Source: Oribacterium sp. UBA4274 (GTDB taxonomy: Bacteria; Bacillota; Clostridia; Lachnospirales; Lachnospiraceae). Taken from it: DNA of 64,000 nt. This document shows, in pieces, positions 1 through 8,984 of the stretch (positions are counted from its first letter, which is position 1; each line of letters starts with the position of its first letter). A program made the position numbers and the translations under genes. The stretch is taken from the NCBI GenBank assembly GCA_002396005.1, contig DGVW01000104.1:53671-117670 (forward strand). Reading direction: 5' to 3'. The notes under the pieces were generated by a model, which worked only from the letters and a program-made list of their open reading frames with translations, was not told the DNA's origin and ran no database searches.

Positions 1-71
1 CTGAGTGGTGGAGAAGCAATGATGACATTACTCTTATCACCCGTCCACGTGAACTACTGATAAAAAAGTAG
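1..71 (+). pseudogene. Fragment of an AAA-ATPase-like/PD-(D/E)XK family gene
   Basis: Reading from base 3, the frame encodes EWWRSNDDITLITRPR before diverging and stopping at TAG 69-71. This matches EWWQSKDDITLITRPR in the intact AAA-ATPase/nuclease protein at 1542-3215, just before that protein's Walker A segment (RRFGKT). Homology ends at about base 52, so only the piece upstream of the P-loop survives here; the 5' part lies beyond the left edge. It is a broken paralogue and cannot make an active ATPase. What truncated it is not visible, but a palindromic repeat begins 20 bases downstream. Confidence 0.75.
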
Positions 72-158
72 ATTAATGTATGATGCAGCACAACTACCTT
101 CGATTTTTAATCTAAGTCACGCGGCTTTGAGCACTTCAAAGGAATCCGTAAGGATTCC
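71..158. repeat. Copy 1 (degenerate) of a palindromic repeat, followed by a second perfect hairpin
   Basis: Bases 71-112 match bases 1321-1365 closely; the shared parts are GATTAAT at the left, then AGCACAACT, then CCTTCGATTTTTAATC. In this copy the right arm of the palindrome has decayed (TCTAAG instead of TCGAAGG). Bases 141-158 form a separate perfect hairpin, GGAATCC-GTAA-GGATTCC. The small minus-strand gene at 136-396 ends inside this hairpin. This is probably a REP-like or MITE-like element of this genome. Confidence 0.6.
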
Positions 159-396
159 TGCTCAGCGACTCGAATGAAAAGTTAACGAGCCCTTTTTCAA
201 TAAACTTCCCATAAGTAAAGCGATAAGTGTACCCACGATAAACCCAACGCCAAATCGTATCGGTATAAAGATTCACACCCAGATTTTTTATATCTATCAC
301 AGCTCCTATGATTCCGAGCACAAAGGCTATGATCAATACAAACACAAAAGAAGTCTTTTCTTTTACGGACATGAGAGTTTTTGGATCTTCTATCAT
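136..396 (-). CDS. Small membrane protein, possibly truncated (86 aa)
   Basis: The family is not recognised. A hydrophobic helix spans about residues 14-35 (FVFVLIIAFVLGIIGAVID), followed by a Trp/Tyr-rich stretch (WRWVYRGYTYRF). The ATG at 394-396 overlaps the TGA of the flavodoxin-type fragment upstream (ATGA junction), so the two were once translationally coupled. The last residues, SRNPYGFL, are encoded by the perfect hairpin at 141-158, which suggests that the repeat replaced the natural C-terminus. The upstream partner is broken, so expression is doubtful. Confidence 0.4.
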   Translation of the reverse strand: MIEDPKTLMSVKEKTSFVFVLIIAFVLGIIGAVIDIKNLGVNLYTDTIWRWVYRGYTYRFTYGKFIEKGLVNFSFESLSRNPYGFL

Positions 397-566
397 TTCG
401 TTAAACTATGGTTTTGCGAAATAAAATTGGTGAAAACCTTCTCCTCATACTCCGGCACAACAACACCGTTTTTGCTTCCAATCTCAATACTCTTTAGCAA
501 CCAGCTCATGTTTTTTGCCAAAGTGCGCATCGTCTGCAGCCCCTCTTCATCCTTTTTTACAATATG
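393..566 (-). pseudogene. C-terminal remnant of a flavodoxin-family FMN reductase
   Basis: The open frame from 566 down to the TGA at 393-395 reads DEEGLQTMRTLAKNMSWLLK and ends with EYEEKVFTNFI and a short tail. That pattern (M-R-T-L-x-K-N-M-x-W-L-L-K, then a terminal TNFI) is typical of the C-terminus of NAD(P)H-dependent flavodoxin-fold reductases of Clostridia. The flavin-binding N-terminal region is missing: a TAA lies in frame at 567-569 with no start before it. Its stop overlaps the start of the small membrane protein at 136-396. It is a decayed gene. Confidence 0.65.
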
Positions 567-714
567 TTAATCAACATTTTGGAAAGATAAAATGTTTGTA
601 TATCAACATTTTGTGCCAAATAAATGTATTTAGATGTTTCGCATATGGTGTCTGTTTTCGATTAGTCATATCATTTGTCGGAATTACTCCATTTTTTTCG
701 GCATAAAAAATCGA

Positions 715-751
715 GGTATTATGCAGTTACCTTTGCAAAACTGATAATACC
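715..751 (-). terminator. Rho-independent terminator of the nicotinamidase gene
   Basis: The arms GGTATTAT (715-722) and ATAATACC (744-751) are perfectly complementary, and the stem continues inward through CAGTT/AACTG with one bulged base. On the minus strand the hairpin is followed by a T run (TCGATTTTTTATG). It starts 26 bases after the nicotinamidase stop codon, so it fits as that gene's terminator. Confidence 0.75.
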
Positions 752-777
752 TTGAAATTAAGCATTTACCTTTTCAA

Positions 778-1305
778 TTATTCAGCTTTAATGTATATCT
801 GGCATGACTCCATAGTCTTAAGAGCTGCCTCATGTTTTTCTGGTGTAACACCCGCACAACATGTAGGATCAACAGCAATCGGAACCTCCGGCATGGCTGC
901 TTTCAGGAGTAAAGCATTGGAAACAACACATATATCCGTACATAATCCAATCAGCTCAATTTCTATCGCTTCTTTCTCATAAATTCTTTTAATCGTATCT
1001 ACCAGAACTGTTGATCCAAAAGTTGGTTTATTGATAAATGTTGCGCCCTCTACTACCTTTGCTACATTTTCATCCAACTGCCATCCATCAGTCCCCTCAA
1101 TACAATGTACAACCGGTAAATTCTTACCTTCTTGAGTCTCCATATAATCTGGCTGATGTGTATCACGTGTAACAAACACATCAGAAATATCATAAGATTT
1201 GATTTTGTCAACAACTGCCGGAACTATAGCCACTGCCTCTTTACTGCCGAGTGACCCATCGACAAAATCTTTTTGCATATCTACTACTACAAGTATTCTT
1301 CTCAT
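778..1305 (-). CDS. pncA: Nicotinamidase-type cysteine hydrolase
   Basis: Predicted to hydrolyse nicotinamide to nicotinate in cytosolic NAD salvage. It has 175 aa, usual for the isochorismatase-like fold. The triad is visible: D9 in VVVDMQKDF, K93 in INKPTFGS and C126 in GLCTDICVVS. The segment TRDTHQPDY followed by ETQEGKNLPVVHC carries the D48/H50/H67 metal site and is typical of nicotinamidases rather than of other isochorismatases. The start at 1305 (MRRILVV) is chosen because AGGGAG lies 7 bases upstream; a further upstream in-frame ATG (1344) has no such site and lies in the repeat. It is a single gene with its own terminator at 715-751. nadD at 17.2 kb acts in the same NAD pathway. 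Confidence 0.88.
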   Translation of the reverse strand: MRRILVVVDMQKDFVDGSLGSKEAVAIVPAVVDKIKSYDISDVFVTRDTHQPDYMETQEGKNLPVVHCIEGTDGWQLDENVAKVVEGATFINKPTFGSTVLVDTIKRIYEKEAIEIELIGLCTDICVVSNALLLKAAMPEVPIAVDPTCCAGVTPEKHEAALKTMESCQIYIKAE

Positions 1306-1320
1306 AACAATTCTCCCTGC

Positions 1321-1370
1321 GATTAATATTATATTCAGTAGCACAACTGCCTTCGATTTTTAATCGAAGG
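1321..1370. repeat. Copy 2 (intact) of the palindromic repeat
   Basis: Contains the perfect palindrome CCTTCGAT-TTTTA-ATCGAAGG (1350-1370), preceded by AGCACAACTG and GATTAAT, both shared with copy 1 at 71-112. It lies 16 bases upstream of the nicotinamidase start and would be in that gene's 5' untranslated region. Two copies 1.25 kb apart flank the pncA/flavodoxin segment in the same orientation. Confidence 0.7.
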
Positions 1371-1541
1371 AGCCGCGCGTATATTATTTTTAGAAAATAC
1401 AATCATATTGGATGATTTTGGAAAGATCTAAATATTACTCCCCAAATCCATAGAATTGTGATGCAGATGGGTCTCGTTAAGTTTTTCATTCAAGCCTTTC
1501 GTATGTATACAGTAATGCAGAACGCGATATCTGACCTTCCA

Positions 1542-3215
1542 TCAATCTTGTTTTTTTATAAAAAGTTCCTTTCCTTCAAAAGCAAAGGCAAGCTTTATTA
1601 TCTTGTCTTTGTCGAATCCTGCATCCAGAAGTTCGGTTTCATACTTCTTATCTTCGATTTGTTTCAGTGCTATGTCGCAAAGCTCATCAAGAGTTTTGCC
1701 TTTATCACTCCGACGCTTAGACTTAAACTCTATGATTACAGCATTATCCTTTTTATCCTTCGGTCGAAGCATGACATCATAACGGCCCAAACCGCTTTCT
1801 CGATTTGATTTTATCTCATATCTGTCACGGAGTTCCACAAGGAGTCCGATCACAAGACCGTGATAGAAGTTTTCCGGAGCCACCTTACCACTTCCGTCAA
1901 AAGTACTGATCATACTTTCGCAGATTTCTGATAATGTATCCATCATGTCATCTATGTTACCCTCAAGGAGTGCTTTTACGAAATAATTATAATTTTCACC
2001 TGCATTCTCAAACCATCTCTCTACAAGAAGGCTAAAACTGTCCTTGACTTCGTGGTTTGTGAGTTTAAGGCTATACACTGCCATGTTTCCTTCACCGTCT
2101 ATAGAAACCGGCTTTAGATAGCCTGCTGAGAATAATAGACTCCATATGGCATTCTGATTACCTGTCATCTCGCCATAGACAAGCTGTTCATCAATTTTTG
2201 TTTGTATCACTCCGTCATTAAGCAGATCTTCAAAATCTTTCTTTATCTCAACGCTCCCTTCTCTCACGAGTTTTGACACAAGTGAATTAGAGCTGGTATT
2301 GGCCCAATATGGCTCATATTTACCTTCTTGAAGGAAAGAAATGATGGACCATGGATTATAGATATCTTCAGTATTTCCAAACTTAAATCCATCGTACCAT
2401 TCTTTTACCTTTTTCTTTTCAGAACTGTATCCGTATGCTTCTAATGCCTCGAATACTTCTTTCTCAGTAAAACCAAAACAGTCAGCATACTTATCAGATG
2501 AAATAGTTACAATTTTCAAATTGTTAAGGTCTGAAAACAGTGACTCTCGGCTGACTCTTGTAATACCGGTTAACAGTGCTTTCTGAAGATTTGGATTGGT
2601 TTTTAAAGTGGAATTGAACATATTCCGCATGAAACCGGAGATTTCGTCCCAATATCCATTTACATACGCTTCCTGCATCGGTGTATCATACTCGTCAATA
2701 AGGATAATCACCTTTTTTCCATAGTATCGACTGAGCCAGACGGAATAACTATTGAGACATTTTGAACAAACAGCTGCATCCATCTTATAGTTGATTTCAG
2801 TCCAGAATTCACGTTCATCAGCTGTAAGACTCTTTTCCAGAAAAGATAAGCTTACTTTCAAATCTGTAAAAACTTGATTAAACTGAGTTAACGCATCTTT
2901 ATAATTATCCATCTTGATAGCAGCAAAGGAAACAAAAAGCACCGGCCATTTACCGCACTCTTTCATCATTTCCATATCTTCGGAAACAGTCAATCCCTTA
3001 AAGAGCTCCTCATTATTTCCCTGTCTTATTGAGAAAAACTTCTGAACTGTGCTCAGCATCAGAGTTTTTCCGAAACGACGTGGACGGGTAATCAATGTGA
3101 TATCATCCTTACTTTGCCACCATTCACTTATAAAATTAGTTTTATCTATGTAAAAAGCATTTTCTGTTATGACCTTTTCGTAATCTTGTAAACCCAGTCC
3201 AACTGTCTTTAGCAT
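1542..3215 (-). CDS. AAA-ATPase-like protein with C-terminal PD-(D/E)XK nuclease domain
   Basis: A 557-aa protein of the AAA-ATPase_like (PF09820) plus PDDEXK_9 type, abundant in Lachnospiraceae and Bacteroidetes, with no settled function. The P-loop is RPRRFGKTLML (G49-K50), Walker B is VIILIDEYDTP, and the C-terminal nuclease core is GRYDV with D480, then IIEFK with E496 and K498. The full set of catalytic residues suggests an active enzyme. The start at 3215 has AAAGAGGTG 7 bases upstream; an upstream in-frame ATG at 3266 has no ribosome site. A broken paralogue lies at 1-71. The family is often multicopy and variable between strains; a role in defence or element maintenance is inference only. 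Confidence 0.85.
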   Translation of the reverse strand: MLKTVGLGLQDYEKVITENAFYIDKTNFISEWWQSKDDITLITRPRRFGKTLMLSTVQKFFSIRQGNNEELFKGLTVSEDMEMMKECGKWPVLFVSFAAIKMDNYKDALTQFNQVFTDLKVSLSFLEKSLTADEREFWTEINYKMDAAVCSKCLNSYSVWLSRYYGKKVIILIDEYDTPMQEAYVNGYWDEISGFMRNMFNSTLKTNPNLQKALLTGITRVSRESLFSDLNNLKIVTISSDKYADCFGFTEKEVFEALEAYGYSSEKKKVKEWYDGFKFGNTEDIYNPWSIISFLQEGKYEPYWANTSSNSLVSKLVREGSVEIKKDFEDLLNDGVIQTKIDEQLVYGEMTGNQNAIWSLLFSAGYLKPVSIDGEGNMAVYSLKLTNHEVKDSFSLLVERWFENAGENYNYFVKALLEGNIDDMMDTLSEICESMISTFDGSGKVAPENFYHGLVIGLLVELRDRYEIKSNRESGLGRYDVMLRPKDKKDNAVIIEFKSKRRSDKGKTLDELCDIALKQIEDKKYETELLDAGFDKDKIIKLAFAFEGKELFIKKQD

Positions 3216-3531
3216 GCGAACACACCTCTTTCCGTTACGTTCATATACATGTCTTAATAGTAGCATAATTCAGTCAGTCTCTCAATTAATAGCAATATGA
3301 AAACCACGTCAACCAAAGACTCTGTACAAACATCTTTACCAAGGACTGTATGTGCTAATTTTAAATTTAGGTCACTTGACCGATTTTTCGGTTGACGAAT
3401 ACAAAGGAAATAGACAAAAAGAAACTTCTGGTCTATTGGGCCAGAAGTTATGAAAGCATCAAGGTAAAAAAATAGAGCCATATCGCATTTCTGCAATACC
3501 GCTCCGCAAAAGCACACGCTTTTCTTTGTGT
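3216..3531. other. Gene-free spacer of 316 bases
   Basis: No credible gene is present. The spacer holds the terminator at 3423-3449 and a weaker hairpin near 3380-3400 (TTGACCG-ATTTTT-CGGTTGA with one wobble pair). Any open frame here runs through these hairpins and has no ribosome site. Confidence 0.6.
3423..3449 (-). terminator. Rho-independent terminator after the Abi gene(s)
   Basis: Perfect 9-bp stem AACTTCTGG / CCAGAAGTT with loop TCTATTGGG. On the minus strand it is followed by TCTTTTTGTC. It lies about 80 bases beyond the stop at 3532 and would end the transcript of the split Abi gene. Confidence 0.7.
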
Positions 3532-3822
3532 TTATATTTTATTGTTTTCCGGATCCTCTGTCAAGTACCAAGCCTCAATTATTTTTTTCAGAAAACCAAA
3601 AGCAGATCTAATCATATCATAGCCTTGATAATAATCAGCATGCTTGTCCATCCTATCCGTCAAATCCTTTAACTTAGCTTTTCCTTTGTTCAATACCCCC
3701 GCACTTGTTACTATGTTACGATGAACATACAGTAAAGTAACTATCTGCTGAATCCTTGCATTACTCATCTTCGACTTACGTGTATTCTTAGAAATGCCTT
3801 TAATAGCAGATAAAGACTTCAT
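3532..3822 (-). pseudogene. C-terminal part of a frame-split Abi family (HEPN) protein
   Basis: 96 codons beginning MKSLSAIKGISKNTRKS, with SNARIQQIVTLLYVHRNIVTS in the middle and FGFLKKIIEAWY near the end. This is the usual continuation of Abi_2/AbiD-like proteins after their RxxxxH region, so it is the missing C-terminal part of the protein at 3819-4502 in a different frame. The junction is an ATGA overlap (stop TGA 3819-3821, start ATG 3820-3822). Either a single-base frameshift broke the gene, or the two parts are translated by coupled re-initiation. No separate ribosome site is seen. Confidence 0.7.
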
Positions 3823-4502
3823 AACATCATTATGGTATTATATTTTGCACTATTCGGTGTTAAATCATTTAATACACAATTACTGTGTGCAGAAGCATTC
3901 CTAATCTCTTTGCACGCCATTAACTGATACCATGTATTTTGCATTTTCTTATCCTTATATCGATCAGAGCAAAACCTATAAAAAGATAACAACTGGCCAA
4001 ACGGAACAATCTCAATAAAAGCCCATATTGGATAAGCCTCTTTATGTTTGTCTATAATGGCTCCACAGTATATGCTATTTACATTTCTCTCTATTTCAGA
4101 CTCGGCACGACTTCGTTTATCATCATCTAATGATTCAAAATAATCCTTTATAATAGCGTATCCATCTTCATTGTGAGCCTCAGCTTCCCTCATAAGCTGA
4201 AGCTTCGCATGATGTTCAATATCCAATGCCAAATGAACGACGGTATATCTCAAAGTCATATCTATAATTGCCAAATCTTTTAAATATGCAAACTCTAAAT
4301 CGATATACTGTCCTTCGAATTCTCCCGCTGGATGCTTTGGATAATTTTTTCTAAATGCAGCCAACTTGAAATAGTTATTATTATTCTCCAAGTAATCAAT
4401 TGCTTCTTTTTCAGAAACAATATTAAATTTGATTCCCTTGGATTTCATATGCTCTATCAGCTGCTCAGCCGATTTCAATTCTTTCTTAGTCTTTCCCGTC
4501 AT
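3819..4502 (-). CDS. Abi family protein, N-terminal part with HEPN motif
   Basis: A 227-aa Abi_2-like (PF07751) protein, a family named from abortive-infection genes of lactococcal phage-resistance plasmids. Family signs are NNNYFKLAAFRKNYPKH, an Asp/Tyr-rich segment FAYLKDLAIIDMTLRYTV, and KEIRNASAHSNCVLNDL. The last contains R-N-A-S-A-H, an Rx4H motif of HEPN ribonucleases. The protein stops soon after this motif and its family continuation follows in another frame (3532-3822), so it is probably frameshifted. The start at 4502 is the first ATG. It sits directly downstream of an HsdM remnant, so it was part of a type I restriction or defence locus. RNase activity is inferred from the motif only. 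Confidence 0.72.
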   Translation of the reverse strand: MTGKTKKELKSAEQLIEHMKSKGIKFNIVSEKEAIDYLENNNNYFKLAAFRKNYPKHPAGEFEGQYIDLEFAYLKDLAIIDMTLRYTVVHLALDIEHHAKLQLMREAEAHNEDGYAIIKDYFESLDDDKRSRAESEIERNVNSIYCGAIIDKHKEAYPIWAFIEIVPFGQLLSFYRFCSDRYKDKKMQNTWYQLMACKEIRNASAHSNCVLNDLTPNSAKYNTIMML

Positions 4503-4511
4503 TTTTTCATC

Positions 4512-4775
<264 letters not shown>

Positions 4776-4965
4776 TTATCTAGACTTTTGGAATGGTAAA
4801 CGCAAAACATATGTTGGGTAATTCCCGACTTATTTAAAGACTAAGACATGACGAAATAAGTTAAAATAGAAAAAATATGGAACGGATCGGTTAAGTATGA
4901 TCTTAAGGAATACTGATCAGGAAAATCAGTTTTTATGTTTTTTGATTTTAAACAAAGGATTTATT

Positions 4966-5760
4966 ATGGATCACTATATATGGAAATTTGATTTGGACCT
5001 TCATCCCGTACATACTTTGATGCATCTTTCAGGTCTCAGAACCGATGTAGCTAAAACCAGATACTTCTCAGAGAACGGGTCATATATTTCCTTTAATAAA
5101 AACATTGCAGCTTTAAATACCGAAAAAACATGGATAAAGCAATTTCACGATTTCTACCTTCAAAATCAGAATACGATATTTTGTCTTGCTGAGGTCACCG
5201 GCTGCAACAAGGAAAGCTCAAAAATGCTCGATCAGCTATTGATGGACGAAAACTCATTTATCGAGTTTAAAAAGGAAATAAACTTTCGATTCAGAACCGA
5301 CGAACTGGGTCTTGAGCCCTTATACTTTATTGAGCAGCTAAGTTCTGATGGTATGGTTTTTGTATACGTATTATACTATATAAACTTGTCCAAAACCGAA
5401 TCAGATTGCCGGCAACTGTATTCCGCACTTTATGCCTTGGCTGAAAACGGAGATTTTTCTCAACATGAGTACGGTATATACGCATCTAACGATTTAAATG
5501 AAATAGTTATAAATACACACAATCATATCCACGATGGATTACTGATTCACGCTACCGAATGTCCATGGTTTCAAAAAAAATTTGAGTACATCGGAAACCT
5601 TCAGGGCCTGGCTGCTCTTATACTTATGATCGGTGCCGTACTTTTCTTAAATGAGATTCTATCTCTCCCATTTGGATTTGTCTTACTCACTCTTATCTTA
5701 GGCATAGGTGTATTTGCTTTTATACGATCCAGAAAAAATACAGCCTCACTGCCGGACTGA
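4966..5760 (+). CDS. Hypothetical protein with two C-terminal membrane helices (264 aa)
   Basis: Family not recognised. The N-terminal 210 residues are soluble and mixed in charge; two hydrophobic helices follow near the C-terminus (GLAALILMIGAVLFLNEIL and FGFVLLTLILGIGVFAFI) with a short turn, then RSRKN, so the soluble part probably faces the cytosol. The start at 4966 (MDHYIWKF) has AAAGGA 6 bases upstream; an in-frame ATG at 4897 lacks such a site. It is one of only two complete plus-strand genes here, lies just right of the decayed island, and is followed directly by a structured element and a strong terminator. Confidence 0.65.
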   Translation: MDHYIWKFDLDLHPVHTLMHLSGLRTDVAKTRYFSENGSYISFNKNIAALNTEKTWIKQFHDFYLQNQNTIFCLAEVTGCNKESSKMLDQLLMDENSFIEFKKEINFRFRTDELGLEPLYFIEQLSSDGMVFVYVLYYINLSKTESDCRQLYSALYALAENGDFSQHEYGIYASNDLNEIVINTHNHIHDGLLIHATECPWFQKKFEYIGNLQGLAALILMIGAVLFLNEILSLPFGFVLLTLILGIGVFAFIRSRKNTASLPD

Positions 5761-5850
5761 TTCGGGACTTTAACCCGTTAGAAACATGCGCCGTCAGATG
5801 CACTATAAAAGCTCCGTATCTACATATCTGTAAATACGGAGCTTTATCTA
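5758..5850 (+). ncRNA. Candidate structured 3' element or small RNA, copy 1
   Basis: Beginning at the TGA stop of the hypothetical gene, the order is TGA-T-TCG, CTTTAACCCG, AAAC, a small hairpin TGCG-CCGTCAGA-TGCA with an 8-base loop, TATAAAA, a terminator hairpin and TTTATCT. The same order occurs at 12838-12930 after the other plus-strand gene, with conserved single-stranded blocks and a different hairpin sequence. No known RNA family is recognised. Confidence 0.4.
5808..5845. terminator. Bidirectional terminator between the hypothetical gene and enolase
   Basis: Arms AAAGCTCCGTAT (5808-5819) and ATACGGAGCTTT (5834-5845) form a perfect 12-bp stem with A/T runs on both sides, so it can serve the plus-strand gene on the left and eno, which ends at 5880, on the right. 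Confidence 0.85.
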
Positions 5851-5879
5851 TCCGACTCTTAAGATAAGCTTCTATCCAA

Positions 5880-7256
<1,377 letters not shown>

Positions 7257-7314
7257 CTAAATCATAGGTTTTATAAATGAAATTAATAGGTTTTTTATAT
7301 ATATGTTTGAACCC

Positions 7315-8031
7315 TCAAAGAGTCAGAATCAATGTAATTATTACAGCCGGAATATAGAGAATCATCATAAATGTTTTCAGCTCTCCAATTCCGTAATGGG
7401 TTATATAGAAAATTATCATCAGAATGACAGTATACACAATAGTACACATTCTCTTGGTTCTTACCGACAACGGAATAAAACTCTTTACCGGCTTCACACT
7501 AACTATATTCACGAGAGGTGATGTCATGACGATAAATACCGGCAGCCCGAAAGCCATCGGAAAACAGAAATCATTAAAAAATATGAAGAGCGACAACTGT
7601 TCTGTCCAAACTCCGAATATCGTCCATAAGGTACTTCCTATCATCCATGTAACAGCTAAAGCGGCAACAAAAGTAATCCATGTATAGATCACCAGATTTT
7701 TTATACTATGTACATTGGGTTCTTCTTCTGTATACAGGTACCACAACTTATATGGAAGGTAAGCTGCCATAAAATTGCCGATGAAGCCCACACTTGACGA
7801 CGGGGCCAACTGTCCAAAGCAATCCGCAAGAAGATTTCCGAAGGCACAGGCGATACCCGCCACCGGGCCGAAAAACAACCCAGTTGGTACCGGAACGGCA
7901 TTGATCGGTCTCACTTCGGTAAACCCGGGTACCAAAACCATGACCTTAAAATAAATCCCAAGCCCATGAATAAGGAAAGCCATAATTATGATAAAAAACT
8001 GATATCGTTTTTTAGTTTCAAGTCTTGGCAT
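7315..8031 (-). CDS. ECF-type transporter substrate-binding (S) component, substrate unknown
   Basis: A 238-aa membrane protein with about six hydrophobic helices. The segment RPINAVPVPTGLFFGPVAG followed by GNLLADCFGQL resembles S components of energy-coupling-factor vitamin transporters; these capture a substrate and dock on a shared EcfA/EcfA'/EcfT module encoded elsewhere. The ATG at 8031 has AAGGAG 5 bases upstream. Its start overlaps the end of the EamA transporter gene by 14 bases, so they are co-transcribed. No riboswitch is visible in front of the pair, so the substrate cannot be assigned. The family assignment rests on motif resemblance alone. Confidence 0.55.
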   Translation of the reverse strand: MPRLETKKRYQFFIIIMAFLIHGLGIYFKVMVLVPGFTEVRPINAVPVPTGLFFGPVAGIACAFGNLLADCFGQLAPSSSVGFIGNFMAAYLPYKLWYLYTEEEPNVHSIKNLVIYTWITFVAALAVTWMIGSTLWTIFGVWTEQLSLFIFFNDFCFPMAFGLPVFIVMTSPLVNIVSVKPVKSFIPLSVRTKRMCTIVYTVILMIIFYITHYGIGELKTFMMILYIPAVIITLILTL

Positions 8032-8947
8032 TGAATCTCCTTCTTATACGACGAAGCCTCTGAAAAATTCGTCCATAATTAAGCTCTGCAATTACGGCAC
8101 CTACAGCTATCAATAAGGCTCCTACCAGAGTCATCACAGAAAAGCTCTCCTCCACGCCTCCAAAGGCTGAAGGTATACATACTGCCAAAAACATCGTTAC
8201 CACCGGTTCCAAAGCAAATATGATAACTACATCCACCGGTTCCGCATATGCTTCTCCATACATAAGAAGTATATAGGCGTATGCCTTGGTAAAGAATGCA
8301 AGTACAAAAAGTGAAGAGGCCAACGTTGGTGTATAATTCAGCTTAAATATCATTCCCGGTTCTTCTATGGTCCATACTATCATTGCAACAACAGCCATCA
8401 CTATTATCTGGTTGACCGCCAAAAGGATGGCATCATCATTTTTACAATACATGTTTGCGACAACAGTATATAAAGACATACACATACAGTCAGCCAACAT
8501 AAAAATAGTACCGACGATCGGGAAATCCTTAAAAGAAAAGCCGTTTGTAACCAATACACCGGTCAAAATGATAGATATAGCAAGCAGCTGTCTCTTCTGT
8601 GGAATCTTCCTATGAATAATAAACGTGAAAAATGGCACGATTATGATATCCAATGACGTAAGTATACTTGCCGAGGATGCTGTAAGCCTGTCCACACCTT
8701 GCTTCTCAAATACAAGAACCAAAGTCATCAGAAGTCCCAAAATGATTCCATGAACTATATTGGATTTGTTCAGTTTCCTGAACTTCGGGAAGAAAAATAT
8801 CGCCAGGATTACTGCGGCTATCCCGTTCATAAGAGCCAAATAGCCGAAATCCGATAAGTCAGGAGGCAGACCCTTGATAAAGACGTATGCTGATGCCCAG
8901 CATAACATCACAGAAAAAACTACAATATTACTTTCGTGTTTATTCAA
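8018..8947 (-). CDS. EamA/DMT superfamily transporter
   Basis: 309 aa with ten hydrophobic helices in two repeats of five, as in the drug/metabolite transporter superfamily. Motifs include MLCWASAYVFIKGLPP at the start, RLTASSASILTSLDIIIVPFF at the end of repeat one, and DVVIIFALEPVVTMFLAV in repeat two. These proteins usually export amino acids or other metabolites; the substrate is not predictable. The start at 8947 is TTG with GAGGTGG just upstream; no in-frame ATG lies near. It is first in a two-gene unit with the ECF-like gene and follows the PP2C phosphatase gene by 37 bases. The C-terminus is Arg-rich (RLRRIRRRF). Confidence 0.85.
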   Translation of the reverse strand: MNKHESNIVVFSVMLCWASAYVFIKGLPPDLSDFGYLALMNGIAAVILAIFFFPKFRKLNKSNIVHGIILGLLMTLVLVFEKQGVDRLTASSASILTSLDIIIVPFFTFIIHRKIPQKRQLLAISIILTGVLVTNGFSFKDFPIVGTIFMLADCMCMSLYTVVANMYCKNDDAILLAVNQIIVMAVVAMIVWTIEEPGMIFKLNYTPTLASSLFVLAFFTKAYAYILLMYGEAYAEPVDVVIIFALEPVVTMFLAVCIPSAFGGVEESFSVMTLVGALLIAVGAVIAELNYGRIFQRLRRIRRRFNAKT

Positions 8948-8984
8948 CGTTCCACCTCAACCATGTGAAATCAACTTATAAATA

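Noticed and set aside
570..613. Repeated ATCAACATTTTG (570-581 and 602-613), resembling ATCAATATTTTGGAAA near 14598
   Set aside because: Short and AT-rich; chance is likely. The AACATTTT/AAAATGTT inverted repeat at 573-596 has no T run on either strand, so it is not a terminator.
3254..3517. Open frame of 87 codons on the minus strand beside the AAA-ATPase gene
   Set aside because: It runs through the terminator hairpin at 3423-3449, has no ribosome site and no family likeness.
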